NCBI GenBank assembly: GCA_950295325.1
Contig: OX485809.1
Span: 8,804,001 to 8,868,000, forward strand
Direction: 5' to 3'
Source: Polytrichum commune
Lineage: Eukaryota; Streptophyta; Polytrichopsida; Polytrichales; Polytrichaceae
DNA: 64,000 bases
The notes beneath the pieces are model-generated. The model saw only the letters and a program-made list of their open reading frames with translations, did not search any database and was not told the origin of the DNA. Positions 25,101 to 37,065 of the stretch are shown one piece after another (within the stretch, counting starts at the first letter, position 1; each line of letters begins with the position of its first letter). A program made the translations under genes and the position numbers.

Positions 25101-28100
25101 TAGAATGGTCAAATATTTATGCTATTGTGTTGGTTTGTGTCATGTCTATCATAGGAATGGTTTGCATGCAATTTAATATACAATAAAGTAAGATTTTAGA
25201 AGATCATAGAATGATGTGCCTAATGTGACTAATACCCAGCCGGGGTATTAGTCACATTAGTCACATTATTATAAAATCTTGCACAACTCTCACACCCCGA
25301 GGCCTAATTTTGTGATAATTTTTGGGGTAGTTGCCACATCAAAGAAGTTTCAATTTTGCAAGATCTTATGGGCATTGGATTTTGTGACTTATTATTATAA
25401 TTTTTTGGTTTATTTAACTTTTAATTCAATTTTAAATTGAGAAACGGTTAGAATGGCTAAATGTTTATGCTATTGTGTTGGTTTATGTCATGTCTATCAT
25501 AGGAATGGCTTGCATGCAATTTAATATACAATAAAATAAGATTTTAGAAGATCATGGAATAATGTGACTAATGTGACTAATACCCAACCGGGGTATTAGT
25601 CACATTAGTCACATTAGTTACAACATTATAAAATCTTGCATAAATTTCATTCAAAGTGGTTGGCTAAGCACCATGTGCCAAGACTTTATGGCACTTCACA
25701 TACCAACAATTTCCACTTGATATTAATTGTCCACACTTGATTACTGTTGATTCCATCGCAACCTCATCGCCATTTCCAATTTCCTCTTACTTCCAACAGA
25801 GTTTACTTGGTTTTCAATTGGTTACCTTCACGTTTTCGTGTAGTGTAGGTTCGTTGCAGGCAGAGCGAATGATCCAGGGATGAGTGATTTGGATAAACTG
25901 GGTAGGGTTCGCGTGCTGGTTTAAGTGAGTCACAAACAAGTCCAACACCTGACAGCATGGACGCGAGGATGTCTATGTTGATGTCCAACTGGGTAGGGGG
26001 CGTTTGGTAACGCCAGCGTCGGTGACTAAGGAAAACACATGAATGTATGTTGCTGCCCTGGCGCTATCTCAGACATCATCTACACACAGATGGGATGTAA
26101 TGATCCAGGGAATGTGGTGTGTGCAGCCGAGGCTACGCAACACATTCGGACACAGAAGACTCTGAGGGAGGCAACAGTGATGCGGTGGAAACCTCGCAGC
26201 GGAAACCACCACGAAAGGGAGCAGGGACCACGGGCATGAAGAAACGAGTGAAACTGGACGCACATGGACAACCTTTTGGCTCAATGAAGGCCGTACTGGC
26301 CAGCGATATCAAGAAGTATGCCAAAGATTTGGATCCCACGACAGGGTGGGAAGGCCAACCACGGCATGAGAGAAAACGGTTATTCCGCCGCTTGTACACA
26401 GGTAAGCGTAGCACATGATTTATGCCAAAGTACTTGGGCTCATGTCTCTTTAAACATTAACGCTGGTCCTTCAGATCTGTGTCCAGACCATCATCGCTAG
26501 GAACATGTGCAGGGACACGAAGACGTCGCTTGGAACATCCACCGTGACGGCAATACGTTTGTATTTTAATCCCTCTTTCTTCATGAGCAATCATTGTTTC
26601 TAAGAATGAGATGTTGTTGGTATCCTTTGCACACCAGAATGGCAGCTGTGCGGGCATAGCGACAAAGTCTGCGAGAAGTGGATGCAGCCAATCATCACAA
26701 AGGTCCTCATCAACACACGTTGGAGACTAAATCAACTTATTGACAACAATGCCGCCAAACCAGCTGACGTGGATGCAGAGCACTGGAAGACACTAGTATC
26801 TATGCGCGGTACTGAGGCCGCGCAAGTAAAGTCTGACCATAAGCGAACTATCTCAAAAGGGAAAGGGTCGACCACAGCTCAGATGAAAGCAATTGAAAGG
26901 GAAGTCGTGTCACGATTGGTAAGTAACCAGTGAGGTTTTGTTGAAGCAGATGTTGGTGTTGACATCAGTTGTGTTCGTATATGTAACCTCATCCATCAAG
27001 AACGACGTCATTTTTTATGAGCTGCGTCTGACTCAGCGTAGTATTTGCTTGAAATGGAAGATGTTCATTTTATTTTTGAATTCATTGGAGCATACATTCA
27101 TGTGAGGCTAGCCTTCTGGTGGCACTTGGTGCGTTCACATGTTCTAGTCAAACCTTTTTTGTCACGTGTAATCGAAAATAAGGGTTGCGGTTTTTGCAGA
27201 CGATGTTGAAAGGCCGGCCACCGTATGATGTTGAGGTCGACGCAGAAGTCGCCAAAGAATACCAACGCCTACATGAGGAAAAATGCAGGGTAAAACCAGA
27301 TCATGGCCGCGAGATAGATGAGGTGCGCACTCGTGTGTCAGAGCTGGAGGGCAGCGTCACACGCCTCGGGGAGAACGTGACGGCGTCCCATAAACGCCTG
27401 GAGGATATGATGCAGTTGATTCTTCAAAATCAAGGCAAGAAGCACGTGAATGTAGGTGAGGACATTACAGAACCTTCGTCATCTGCGAAGATCCTGGATA
27501 CATCTGCTCTGACGTCCACCACGGCAGAGCCCACAACGTTGCCACATCATCCCGTCCCCGCCGCACTAGTGACCGCCTTGGCCGCTGCGGACACGCGATT
27601 GGCGTTTGAGGTTCATGTTCCCTGTGACGTCGCCGAAGACGCTGCGACCGAGGCTGCCACAAACAACGAAGGAGTCCACAACAGCGCTGACACCGTTATA
27701 GCGTCCATCATTGAGGATATCCTAGATGAAGAGGGTAAAAAATCTATTGATCCACAAACAACTGAGGACGTAGCAGAGCCCGAATCAGAGGATGTGCATA
27801 TGTGTGCCGTGGAGGAGGTCAACGAAGGGCAGCCCGAGGTTGAGGGCATTGCGGATGTGCCCGAAGACATTGCCAACCTGGAGCAGGTAACATCGACCAA
27901 GACCCTATACTGAAATTCATACAGGGCATTCTGTTAATAACGTTGGGCTAAGTCGTTCTTCATGTTGACGTCCTCAATGATGTTCTACGTGACATACACC
28001 TTGTCGGCAGGATATGTCTTTGGACATCTACTCTGACATAAAGACTTCCCACCCTTGCGGTTGCACATGGCAGGAGGATGTACAGGCAACTGAAGAGTCA

Positions 28101-28322
28101 GCTGGCAAACCTCGCCGCGTTGGGAGGAGCGCGGTTAAATCAGCAATGGTGAAACTCAATGCTCCAAAAGCGGTTGGTTTGCCTAAACCTCCCCAAATTC
28201 CTCCGAAGGTGAGGGAAACAGTGCATGTATGTCAATTTGGGTCGACTCCCTTTACTTGCGGGAGCATCGACATGAACAAGTGCACATGCGCACAGTGTAT
28301 GTATGGCACGTATATGGAATGA
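22189..28322 (+). CDS. CACTA second protein, TNPA/Transposase_24 (Ptta/En-Spm) type, six exons
   Basis: Exons 22189-22485, 22882-23180, 26127-26401, 26638-26918, 27200-27886 and 28011-28322 join in phase at GT-AG sites to an open frame of 716 residues. Exon 2 follows a long pyrimidine tract and encodes a basic, NLS-like stretch (KRHSPPPKRSR). Exons 3-5 match the plant Transposase_24 pattern: a conserved WQLCGHSDKVCEKW block, LINTRWRLNQL, DAEHWKTLVSMRGTEAAQVK, a Lys/Ser-rich segment, then a region with VDAEVAKEYQRLHEEK and a heptad-like VRTRVSELEGSVTRLGENV coiled coil. The C-terminal third is acidic and the end has a CxC...CxxC cluster. By analogy with En/Spm TNPA or Tam1 TNP1 it should bind subterminal motifs of the element. 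Unlike those, it lies on the strand opposite the TNP2 gene. The 5' exon is the least certain. Confidence 0.75.
23937..24232 (-). pseudogene. NUP205: Captured fragment of nucleoporin gene NUP205
   Basis: The minus strand encodes 97 uninterrupted residues that resemble the N-terminal region of plant NUP205, a scaffold nucleoporin of the inner nuclear-pore ring. Recognisable blocks are SALEVKELYNLLKDC, LQITSTVMFSLTNSL, LDAVFRREFQHLIMGTG and EGFTGVIRFVWAVYLML. The segment looks like a single exon: it ends at a GTGAGC donor (ACCACAT|gtgagc) and begins after a pyrimidine-rich tract ending in CG where an acceptor AG would be expected, so flanking intron DNA came with it. It sits antisense in an intron of the CACTA second gene. 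The frame runs on into repeat sequence and is not a working gene. The identification is from remembered family sequence. Confidence 0.7.
24463..25845. mobile_element. Nested non-autonomous CACTA element, TAG target duplication
   Basis: The left end is CACTAGAAGAAAAAA and the right end, read inward, CACTACACGAAAACG. TAG flanks both sides (24460-24462 and 25846-25848). It has no coding capacity, and most of it consists of three 349-bp direct repeats. Its termini differ from those of the host CACTA element, so it belongs to another family. Confidence 0.85.
24622..25640 (+). repeat. Three 349-bp direct repeats, each with a palindrome
   Basis: The units start with TTTTGGGGTAGTTGCCACAT at 24622, 24971 and 25320, so the period is exactly 349 bp; the third copy is more diverged. 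Each unit includes a near-perfect inverted repeat AATGTGACTAATACCC / GGGTATTAGTCACATT (first copy 24873-24909) with a 5-base spacer. Confidence 0.92.
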
Positions 28323-29474
28323 AACCCACTAATACATGTCATGGTGTATTGTGAATGGCGGTGGGATGTGGCAGGTAGGGGGTGGTACGAAACCGCAACC
28401 GTAACGGAAGAAATGAGACATCGACAGTAATGCCTATCGTGAAGTTTGGAGTGGCTCAAGCATGTTCTAGCCAACCTTGCAGTACTACAATAGCCGTTGT
28501 AGACTTTGACATTGCAAACAAGCATTAAGTTTTGGTGGACTAGTTTCCGATATGTAATAGCGTCCATGTAGTCGCAAAGTGTTACTCAATCAATACAATG
28601 TTTTTTATGTTTTGCAACGCCTTGGTCTACAATATTTGTTCCTTGCGTCCTTTGTGTCTGTTAAATGGCCATGTGCAACACGTGGCGCTGAGGCTGATTC
28701 ATGTAGATGCCCTAAAAGATGACCCCCTCACAATTGGTAGATCTAATAGCCCTTAGACTCTGTGTCTGCATTGTCATTGAGTACTTCAGGCCAACATCCA
28801 CGCCAACTCAAGCCCATGTTGAAAACGATGTTCTCATGAATGGGATGGTGTCTCCAAGAATTCACCGTCACACATGCTATGTTTTTCCCACCACATCGTA
28901 AAAACATGTAATGTCCAACATGATGTCCCAGAAAACGTTCTTATGTCACATAGGCCGTCAAACATAACAATGCACAAAACCCAAAATCCTTTGAATTGAA
29001 TATCCGCGTCGACCAAGATGTCTCACATAACATTTCCTTGTCCCAGTGGACGTCTGCCAAACCGCGCACAAGACATATAACTTCACAGAACACAATGTCC
29101 ACGTCAGCAATAACGAATGCCACGTCAGAATTTGGCGGTCCACATCATTTCTAAAGGGGGTCCACATGACACCCCACGTCAGCAAGGGAACAAATGCAAA
29201 ACTTGTCGTTGTGGCACTGCCCGCTTAAAACTTGCCTGCGTGGAGGCCACGTGCCCTCCACGTGCCCCTATGTCGGGAGCATGGAAGATGTCGTTTTATA
29301 TGACGTCACATAAAAACATGTTGAAATTCGGCATGTTATCTATGTTTATTGGGCGTTTTTGCCATGTCCTTCATAACGGATTTTAGGTGACGTCTCAGAG
29401 GAGTACTTCCATGTCAAAGCGAACGCGATTTGCCATTTTTTTTACGTCCAAAAAAACAACGTTTTCTTATAGTG
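28323..29474. other. Right subterminal region of the CACTA element
   Basis: No gene is recognised. CCACGTCAGC and GACGTC-type motifs recur between about 29040 and 29400, in keeping with a subterminal region bound by the element's own protein. Which short motif is the actual repeat was not counted systematically. Confidence 0.45.
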
Positions 29475-29985
29475 AAAAATCATGCTACCCTCTTTCATGA
29501 ACTCACTTCAATAAATGTTTAATTTGAATGAAAGTGAGAATATAAAGTTTTAGAACTTGGATGAAATGATAGAAACCCTAACCTTAAACCCTATTGTCTT
29601 TTTATAACAATTGGCATTGGTATTTATAGAGAATGAAATTGGACCCACTACAAATGCACATGAGTTCATGAATTATGAACTAAAATTTGATCTAAATAAC
29701 CCTGCATACTTTATGAGGAGGAAATTATAAATATATTTGATGAAAGAAATGATGCAATTGTCCATGAACCCATTGAAGAAGTTGGCAATGTGCAAATTGA
29801 TCTTCTGGTAGATAAGTAGGATTCAAGGATGTTGAAAGCGCAATATTGACCTTGAAACAATGTTTGGAATAAAGACATATTGATGTTACAACTCTCATCC
29901 AAAGCATCCATACACTTTGCAAGGAAATCGGATCTTAGCATGTAGAAGAATTTCATCAAACTACTTTAGATTCATTCTTCATTAT
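29475..29985 (+). pseudogene. pogo-type transposase C-terminus, right of the CACTA insertion
   Basis: Plus-strand frames, broken by stops and shifts, read DAIVHEPIEEVGNVQIDLL and end HVEEFHQTTLDSFF. The last eight residues (29957-29980) are a PCNA-interacting PIP box identical in pattern to that of pogo transposases. It is probably the continuation of the relic whose left end is at 16256. Confidence 0.65.
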
Positions 29986-30099
29986 GCCTAGATGTATGAT
30001 AGCATTCATATCTTGTATATTTGCATCCTTTACTTAAATAAGTGTCAATATTATAAATTCCAAAGTCACACAAGTGTTTTTCATGCAAGTGGTACGAAC

Positions 30100-30347
30100 T
30101 GTCTATACTACCTGAATTGTAATATATGCTTGGGGTTGGGTACCCATCATGGCAATATAATATTTCTAGGAGCCAATAGTAATTGAATTGATTTCCATGA
30201 CCCTAGTTTTGTGTTAGCCCCACCTCTTTTTGATGGGCGTAACACAATGTCTAGTAGACCATGAAACATTATTCACTTGCTGCCATGCAACACGCAATAT
30301 AGATTCTTTGTCCATTCAAATTTATGGGGTCCCTCAGGCCTTTAAGG
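30100..30347. repeat. Fragment related to the MITE at 32989, inverted
   Basis: Sequence such as ACCCATCATGGCAATATAAT, the TTTTTGATGGGCGTAACACA block and GGGGTCCCTCAGGCC matches, in inverted orientation, the interior of the 32989-33486 element (for example GTTATGCCCATGAAAAGAAG). Ends are not visible. Confidence 0.45.
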
Positions 30348-32320
30348 TACATTTCATATCCCGACAATACAACACTCAATTATATGACACAATTTTTATC
30401 AACCAAACTTTATAGTGTTCGTTTATCCTGATAATATTATCACAACACTCATAATACGATTTTTTTTAGGCCCAATTTGTCATATAATAGAGATAATTAA
30501 TGTGTGCATGTGACATGACCCATAATAGGAATTGCCTTGAGATTGGGAGTACATGGTGAATTCTTTAATGGGTTAATCTAAGGTAACTGAAGTCGATTGT
30601 TTTAGACCTTGGTTTTCAAAACAAACATTACACTTTTGAGTATTTGGGATTGGATGGAGGTTGAAGGATTGTTGGATTGTTGGATTTGCAAACTAAAATT
30701 CTAAAGTTGTTGACTACTCTTCTTGACTCAAAATTTATCCTCACATTTAAATCTCACATTTATTTAAATTGGAAATTTCAATCCTCACCAACTTATACTC
30801 CTAGATTTGCCCATGTCATTCTTTAATTTCTTGGCTCCGGAGGCGACAATAGTCTTGAATGGTGAATGCTTTTTCATTTTGGTTATACTTTCCACAATTA
30901 TGGTGTTGATGACCATGTCTCCACACAAAACGACTTGCACACGATTTGGTAAGTAGTAACCTCCTCCGCATTGGTTATGACACTGGAAGATGCTTACAAT
31001 ATGGATGGGGTCAGTTTATCCATCGTGCTCAACCAAACAAAATACTAGCTCAAGGAACAGTTCGTGGCCGCAAAATCCAAAGAGACCGTCTTGCTCTTGG
31101 TATAAACACAACATGCATTGCACAAGTTGAAACCTCTAATTATTTATAAATCTCTACGCCCAAGATGCTTTGGAAGGTTGTTGCCAACACATTGTGTGTG
31201 GTGGTTTGCAAACAAATTGACATGGATGACATCAAATATATTTGAGAGTTGAATGATGAGCCTCAATGTACATTTGAAATCTCAAACACGGAAGGTGCTT
31301 TCAATTATGGGCAATTCTACTACTCGTTCCCTTGAGCATATTGGTAGGGGTGAATCATTTGGTTTTTCAACCTTGCAGTTGAGCAATATTATTATTGTTT
31401 TCTTACCATCGAATGTTAAAAATGTGGTACAACCATTAGACCAAGGAATAATTGCTTCATTCAAAGTACAATTTAAGAATAAGCTTTTGGAATGTGTCTC
31501 TCTCAGTTTGATTATTCTACTACTCATCAAGACTTGAGAATTATAGTGCCTAATGTAAGGCATGCTATTGTGCGATGCTCTCAAGTGTGGAGAGAGATGA
31601 ATCCCCAAATCATATAAAACAACTGAGGATGTCCAAGATTTTACTTGAAGACTGGAGTGTTGATTTTTCCGTGGATGATGAATGTGAGAAATTGAGAATG
31701 AAAAAACCAACAAATGAATTTGCAAGTCTTGTTGATGTACAATACATTGTGATGAGTTGGTGGATCTGGCATGGAGCACAAAAATCCATCTGGGTTTAAA
31801 TTCAAACAAAGATCTAATGAAGGGGAACGATGTGGGTGACCAACCCACACCAATAGTCAAGCTTCCTTGAGCCCACAAGTATGCCCAATTACTATCAAAT
31901 CTAAGCATCCTTCATAGTTTTAAGTCGTGGTTGTGATGAATATGAAATATTTTATGGATAAATTAAACAAGATGTCAATTTCCAACATCAACGAACATCA
32001 CCAAAAGACAAGAAAGTCGTACTTTCGTAGTGTGTGATATGGTGAAGACATCATCATGGGATTGACCATATATATGTATATATATATAACACTCCGTATT
32101 GTATGACGTTATGAGCATATTTCTTTAATACAAATCATTCATATTTAAGTATCTTCATCGTGTATGCAAAATGTCAGTTTAGATTGAAATAGGCCATTTT
32201 CTTGAAAATCCTCAATAATATGACATTTGAGGCCAAAATGTGATATTATCCATAATAAAACATTGATATTACGACACTTTCTTGCGTGACCAAATAGGTC
32301 ATATTAAAGGGGGAGAACAA
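30348..32320 (+). mobile_element. pogo/Tigger-like element with decayed DDE transposase
   Basis: The right end, read inward, is TTGTTCTCCCCCTTTAATAT followed by GACC, flanked by TA and similar to the 14515 element; the left end is approximate. Plus-strand remnants of the DDE_1 (CENP-B/Tigger) domain are clear: PNKILAQGTVRGRKIQRDRL near 31030-31100, then WMTSNIFEELNDE near 31225, then LSNIIIVFLPSN and VVQPLDQGIIASFK near 31380-31470. Frameshifts and stops separate them, so the transposase is dead. Confidence 0.8.
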
Positions 32321-32775
32321 TATAAAGTGAAGTGAACTTGGACTGACTTTGACTTCTTGACCAATCACATAATTTTTATATCACGAGTGAAGGGCCCTCA
32401 AGATCTAGTGTAATGTGGCTCATAGTAGAGACACTTTAGTTATAGAAGTCCAAAGTGAATATTTTCTTATATTGAAATTAAGTTGGCCCTCCCAATTATG
32501 TTTATTGTTGAAATTGGAATGTTGTCTTTGTTTTTGACACGTAGCCAATCTCATCCTAGCACATCGTGGGGAATTGCAATCCTCTTCATAATATAGTTAG
32601 GCACAAACGATCAATTTCATTAGGGACCCCAATTTTGACACCTATTTTCTCCTCAAAGTGGACAACTGTGTACTTGAACATTAAAAATGATTTTAATATT
32701 CTAAAAACTAAAAACACACCCCATTGGTTTTAAAAAACAAAATGTCAACGTTCAACTTTATCCACTTTGCACGCC

Positions 32776-34376
32776 GGGGGGGGGGGGTCCCTATGTAACC
32801 ACTTTGGGCTGCAAAGGATTCTTGACTTCTAGGAATCATATCTAAATTACATGATGTCAAAATTTATGAACACAAATCCATTAGCCTCCGTATGGATTTG
32901 CTAATGTCTTAGAATTTTTCATGAAATGTTTTTCTACTCTTGAAGGGTTTAGGGTGCTCAAAGTGTTCGTTATAGGTGTTCTAGCTTAGGGCCACTTTGC
33001 ACTAGAGCTTGGGGGCCCTTCACCCATGGTATACGATTTATATGATTCGTGGAGAAGTAGGAGACAGTCCAAGCTCACTTTACTCTAGACCTTGAAGGCT
33101 TGATGGACCCAAACAAATCGAAATAATGAATAACATGCGTGCCATCCTACGTGGCAACAATAGGATACATTTTTATGGTCTATTGGATATTGCGTTATGC
33201 CCATGAAAAGAAGGGTGGGTTTAACCCAAAACCAAGGGCCGTGACAATCAATCAAATTATTGTTGACTCCTAAAAATATTATAAGTTCATGGTGGGGACC
33301 CGGACCCAGACGCGGACTCAGACCCGGACCCAAACATATGTTGCAGTCCCTCAACCAACATGGTCCACTTTCATTCAGCACAAGGCTTGACAACCCCATC
33401 AACTAGAAAAATTGGATTTCTATTTCCCATGATACAACCTTTGGATTTTCACGGTGATGACTTTTGGTATGTGTGCATAGTGGCCCTAAGGTAGAAAAAA
33501 ACTGAAAAAAAACACAAATAGGAATGAATATTTTCGGTGCATCATATTAGGAGTAAAATGATTCTTGTGTGGACCCAAAATGACTAATTGTAAAAAGGTG
33601 GCATGAAATGCAATGATTGGACGGATGGAAGGTCTTGTTTCACATCAATTGGAATCATTTTTGGGTCCCATTGAGTTATAGTAGAGGTGCCTATTCTCAA
33701 TCAAGACCCCTTCGGCAATTTGTAGGGTACTTGAATTATGATAAGACCGAGACTTAATTTCGAGCTAGAACCAATAGAGTCATGATACATGTTCTAGTTT
33801 TGAGTGCTAAAACGAGGAGAAATGAGTGGTTAGAATGAGTGGCTATGGCAAACTCTAGACATTGGTAATATGTTCATGCCAACTTTTTGGCTTCAAAAAT
33901 TCACAACAATTTCAATTGAAGGAATCGAATTACCCCCCCCCCCGTCCCTCCCAAAATAAAAATAAAAATAACACAACCCTATTGATATCTATCTTCCTGC
34001 ACACATAAAATTTGCACCACCTTATACTTCTCCAGATCTGGCGGAAATTTTCTTAAGTGATAGGTTATGGGTGCCTCTACTCTCATTATTATGTGTGCAT
34101 TCGTATGCATAGTATAAGGACTTGATGATCGTGTTAGGAAAACTCTAGTGTACAAGCAAGGCATTCGAATCACCTGCCTCTTTGAGACAAGGAATGGAAT
34201 TATGAAATGACTTCCATTCCTCCTCATTTCCTCTACTCCATATCCGCAAAAACATTGCACAAATTCCAAGCCACTTGTTCGGGCCGAATCGGCATAATTT
34301 CACTGTATTTGTTTTCCATTTTGGCTACCTTAAGAGTGTGTGTTGGCTGTAGATGAGTCAGCAGGGGGGGGGGGGG
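32776..34376. repeat. Three long G/C homopolymer tracts
   Basis: G12 at 32776-32787, C11 at 33933-33943 and G13 at 34364-34376 occur within 1.6 kb of otherwise AT-rich DNA. They are prone to slippage and their lengths may be assembly-dependent. Confidence 0.7.
32989..33486. mobile_element. 498-bp MITE with GGGCCACT termini
   Basis: The left end GGGCCACTTTGCAC and right end, read inward, GGGCCACTATGCAC form short inverted repeats; TTA precedes and TAA follows. Length and terminus resemble the 12063 and 52202 elements, but the interior differs. No coding capacity. Confidence 0.65.
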
Positions 34377-36814
34377 TATTGTGTATGTATCCAGCTGTCC
34401 CTTGGTGCCTTTAATAGACATCTTGCTCCTCAACCACTCCAATCGCATTCAATAACCGACACATCACGTGCAATTCTTCAACTATTGAGATTGGGATGAC
34501 AAGGCAAGCTTAAAGGGGCTCGGCTTGTGACCATGGATTTCCAAGCTTCCATCGACATTATTTGGACCAAGAGTCTATAACACATTTTGGAGGGTCCCAA
34601 CTCTCTCTATGAACCCTTCAAGGACGAATGGGGTTAAATGTATTACAAGCCTCGTTAAGTTATGTTGTTTCTTTGGGGCTTTGTGTTGTATGTCGTTTGA
34701 TGTCAAAGGAAAACATGATACATTATCACATGTGACATAAATGATTGAAATACTAAGGACGTCCAAATTGTGTATCTCGACTTGAATCTACAATGACATA
34801 TGGATGTCAACCAAAAGGTGCACTAAGGTAGACAAGATTAATGTGGACACCTTCAACCATGTGGAATCATCTAGCTAGAGGATTTGATCATTAGAAGCTT
34901 AAGTAGGTTTGCGATTGTGAATCGTGACAAAGAATTTGAAATCGCTAAAATCGGATTTGAGGAAGGTGTTGATCTAGCTATGGACTCGAATATTCTATGC
35001 TTCCCAATCTGGTGTTATAGGTGGGAACTCTTCCATTGTTCAATGTTGTGTAAGTGGAGGACATCATTAGTAGATTCCACATGGGTCATTTGCCAATGAA
35101 AACTAATTTTAATGCCAATAGTGACTATGTCGTATCTCTAAAGTGGTTATGGGTGAGGTACTCCTTTTGTAAGATGGTTTCACAAAAATGCAAACTCAAA
35201 TTCATGAAGGTTTTGAGCTAGTCCACGAACCTTCCAACCAATGTTACCAAAGTGTTCTACCAATTTCACGAACCTTCTAAACCGACTTGACATGTGGCAC
35301 GTCTCAATTTCATGATAGTGGACCTTTACCTCCAACAATTTCATGAATCTTCCAAACCAATTTCATAAAAAGATTCGTACTATGTGGTTTTCATATTTTA
35401 AACTTCGCAACTTCTCACCTCCTCACGTTCTTTGCCTTCTCGTTGCCATCACATAGTCCATTTTTCAATATTGTAGGATGCATATTTGGATACATCGAAA
35501 GCCATGCCTGACGGGACGGTCTCCAAAATCATCGAATAATATTATGTCACAGTAATGACGATGTACAAGCAATCGTTGCAGACATGGTCCAAGGTTGGAT
35601 AAGAGAGGTCAATCAAAATTTTGGTGAAGCTAAGTTGTGAGGAGCAATTAGGAGAATCTTATACACGGTGCATTGTTCTTTGTGAAATAAAATTATAAAG
35701 TTCATGAAATTGATTTTGTGAAGTTGTAAATATAGTACCAAATCATGGAATTGTTGACAACATGTAGTGAAATTGGTTGAAAGTCCAAGTTGAATTGGTT
35801 GTCTATATAGTGAACTTGGTTCACGATTCCCATTGCTAAATTGGTTTGTAAAATCATGAAATTGAGTTTGCACTTTTGTGAAAGTATCTTACCAAAGAAG
35901 GAAGTGTTGTTGAACTTGATTCTCATTGTAGAACACATGCAACACAAGTTAGTCAACACCTCACATCCACATGTTGCCTACTAATTTGCCCATGTCGCCC
36001 ATAAAACTCAAGCATGTCGAAGTTCAGTTGGTAGCACTCCTAGTTATGAAGGATGCTAGTGTAGTTTGATTTATATGAAGGTGACCAACCCGAATATCAT
36101 CAAGGTGGCGGTTGAATCAACTTGTATTACTCATCCACTAAATCAGGGCAAATATATTGTCGATTAGCAGCCAAAAATAGGTGTCCAAATAAGAAAACTA
36201 ACCAAATTAGCCTTGTCTACGTTAGAAAGATGATATGAGTACTAAAAAAATACAAAATAAAAATGAGTTGAGTTCAAATGCACGTTTTTGTGCATGGAGA
36301 GGCCCTCTTAGACGCATAAGAGTTAAGAGGTTGCAAAATCACAACGCTTTCACAGCTTGTAACATCCGGAAGATAGGCTCCCAACGTAATCCTTGAATGT
36401 TTAAGAGATCTTTTATGCATAACAATACAAAGCACGAAGAAAATGTCCTCTTTCTGTACTCATAGATTTACTGGAATTGAGAATGAACAAAATGCGTTGC
36501 CCAAGGCCGATTCTTTCCGACTCCAGCATGAATTTGAAGTTGTCTAGGGAGATTCTGGCCTACGATTCCCTGAAAATTCTTGGGCTCAAGGAGCTTGCTA
36601 CATAGCAAGGCTGAATGCTTTTATGTGGATCTCAAGATGTCATCATGTGAAGGTGTTTGTCGCTATTTTTGTTGCTATTTTGAATAAATTATGTCATGAA
36701 ATGGCCCATCTAAAAGTAACTCATTTAATTGTATATGCATTCTATCTAGAAACAAAGGCAATTGGAGATGCCATCCATGTGTGTGTTGTAGCAATGAGAA
36801 AAAGGTAGAAGCAA

Positions 36815-37065
36815 CTGCTGGTTACAGATGAACTGGTTGAGTTTGAGAGGTAACCAGCTGAAGTTCAAGACTTTGGGAAAATTTCCAATCATTTTAGAAG
36901 GAATATATAGAATATACCCCGATTTCTTAAAGAAAGGCCGAAAGATGTTAACATGTGATTGGTTGGACTTAGAAACACTAGGGTCTCGACCAATTATGTC
37001 CAAAAATCTCTCCTGGACATTCTGTTGTAAATATGACACTTGGAAGACTTCCAGCTTGAGCAATG
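36815..37065 (+). repeat. Dispersed repeat R2, copy 2
   Basis: Shares GAAGTTCAAGACTT, AATCATTTTAGAAGGAAT, GATGTTAACATGTGATTGG and GACTTAGAAACACTAGGG with the copies at 13235 and, inverted, at 38105 and 39540. Confidence 0.6.

Larger units (their letters stand above)
23280..26010 (+). repeat. Degenerate tandem repeats in the CACTA intron
   Basis: Related blocks recur near 23288, 23518, 23774, 24300 and 25848-26000. They contain variants of AGGGTTCGTTTGTTGGTCTA, a GTGGACGCCGTTGTCYGCGTC-like block and GTCTATGTTGATGTCCAA. Spacing is roughly 230-260 bp for the first copies. The NUP205 piece and the nested CACTA element interrupt the array. Confidence 0.6.
23181..26126 (+). other. Long intron of the CACTA second gene, filled with acquired sequence
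   Basis: This 2,946-bp intron (GTATGT...GTGCAG) is far longer than the others in this gene (124-396 bp). It contains degenerate repeats, a reverse-strand NUP205 exon and a nested CACTA element. The flanking exons remain in phase. Confidence 0.7.
16390..29474. mobile_element. CACTA (En/Spm) transposon, 13,085 bp, two divergent genes
   Basis: Both ends read CACTATAAGAAA inward (16390-16401 and the complement of 29463-29474). AAA lies immediately outside each end, matching the 3-bp target duplication of CACTA elements. The element carries a damaged TNP2 transposase gene (minus, 17424-21419) and a second, open gene of the TNPA/Transposase_24 type (plus, 22189-28322), divided by about 770 bp that must hold both promoters. 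One intron of the second gene contains a NUP205 fragment and a nested CACTA element. The terminal regions 16402-17423 and 28323-29462 have no convincing gene; they are rich in ACGTC/GACGT-type motifs that may act as transposase-binding sites. Confidence 0.93.

Noticed and set aside
32060-32090. TA-rich microsatellite inside the pogo relic
   Set aside because: Short and common in AT-rich plant DNA; no special structure.
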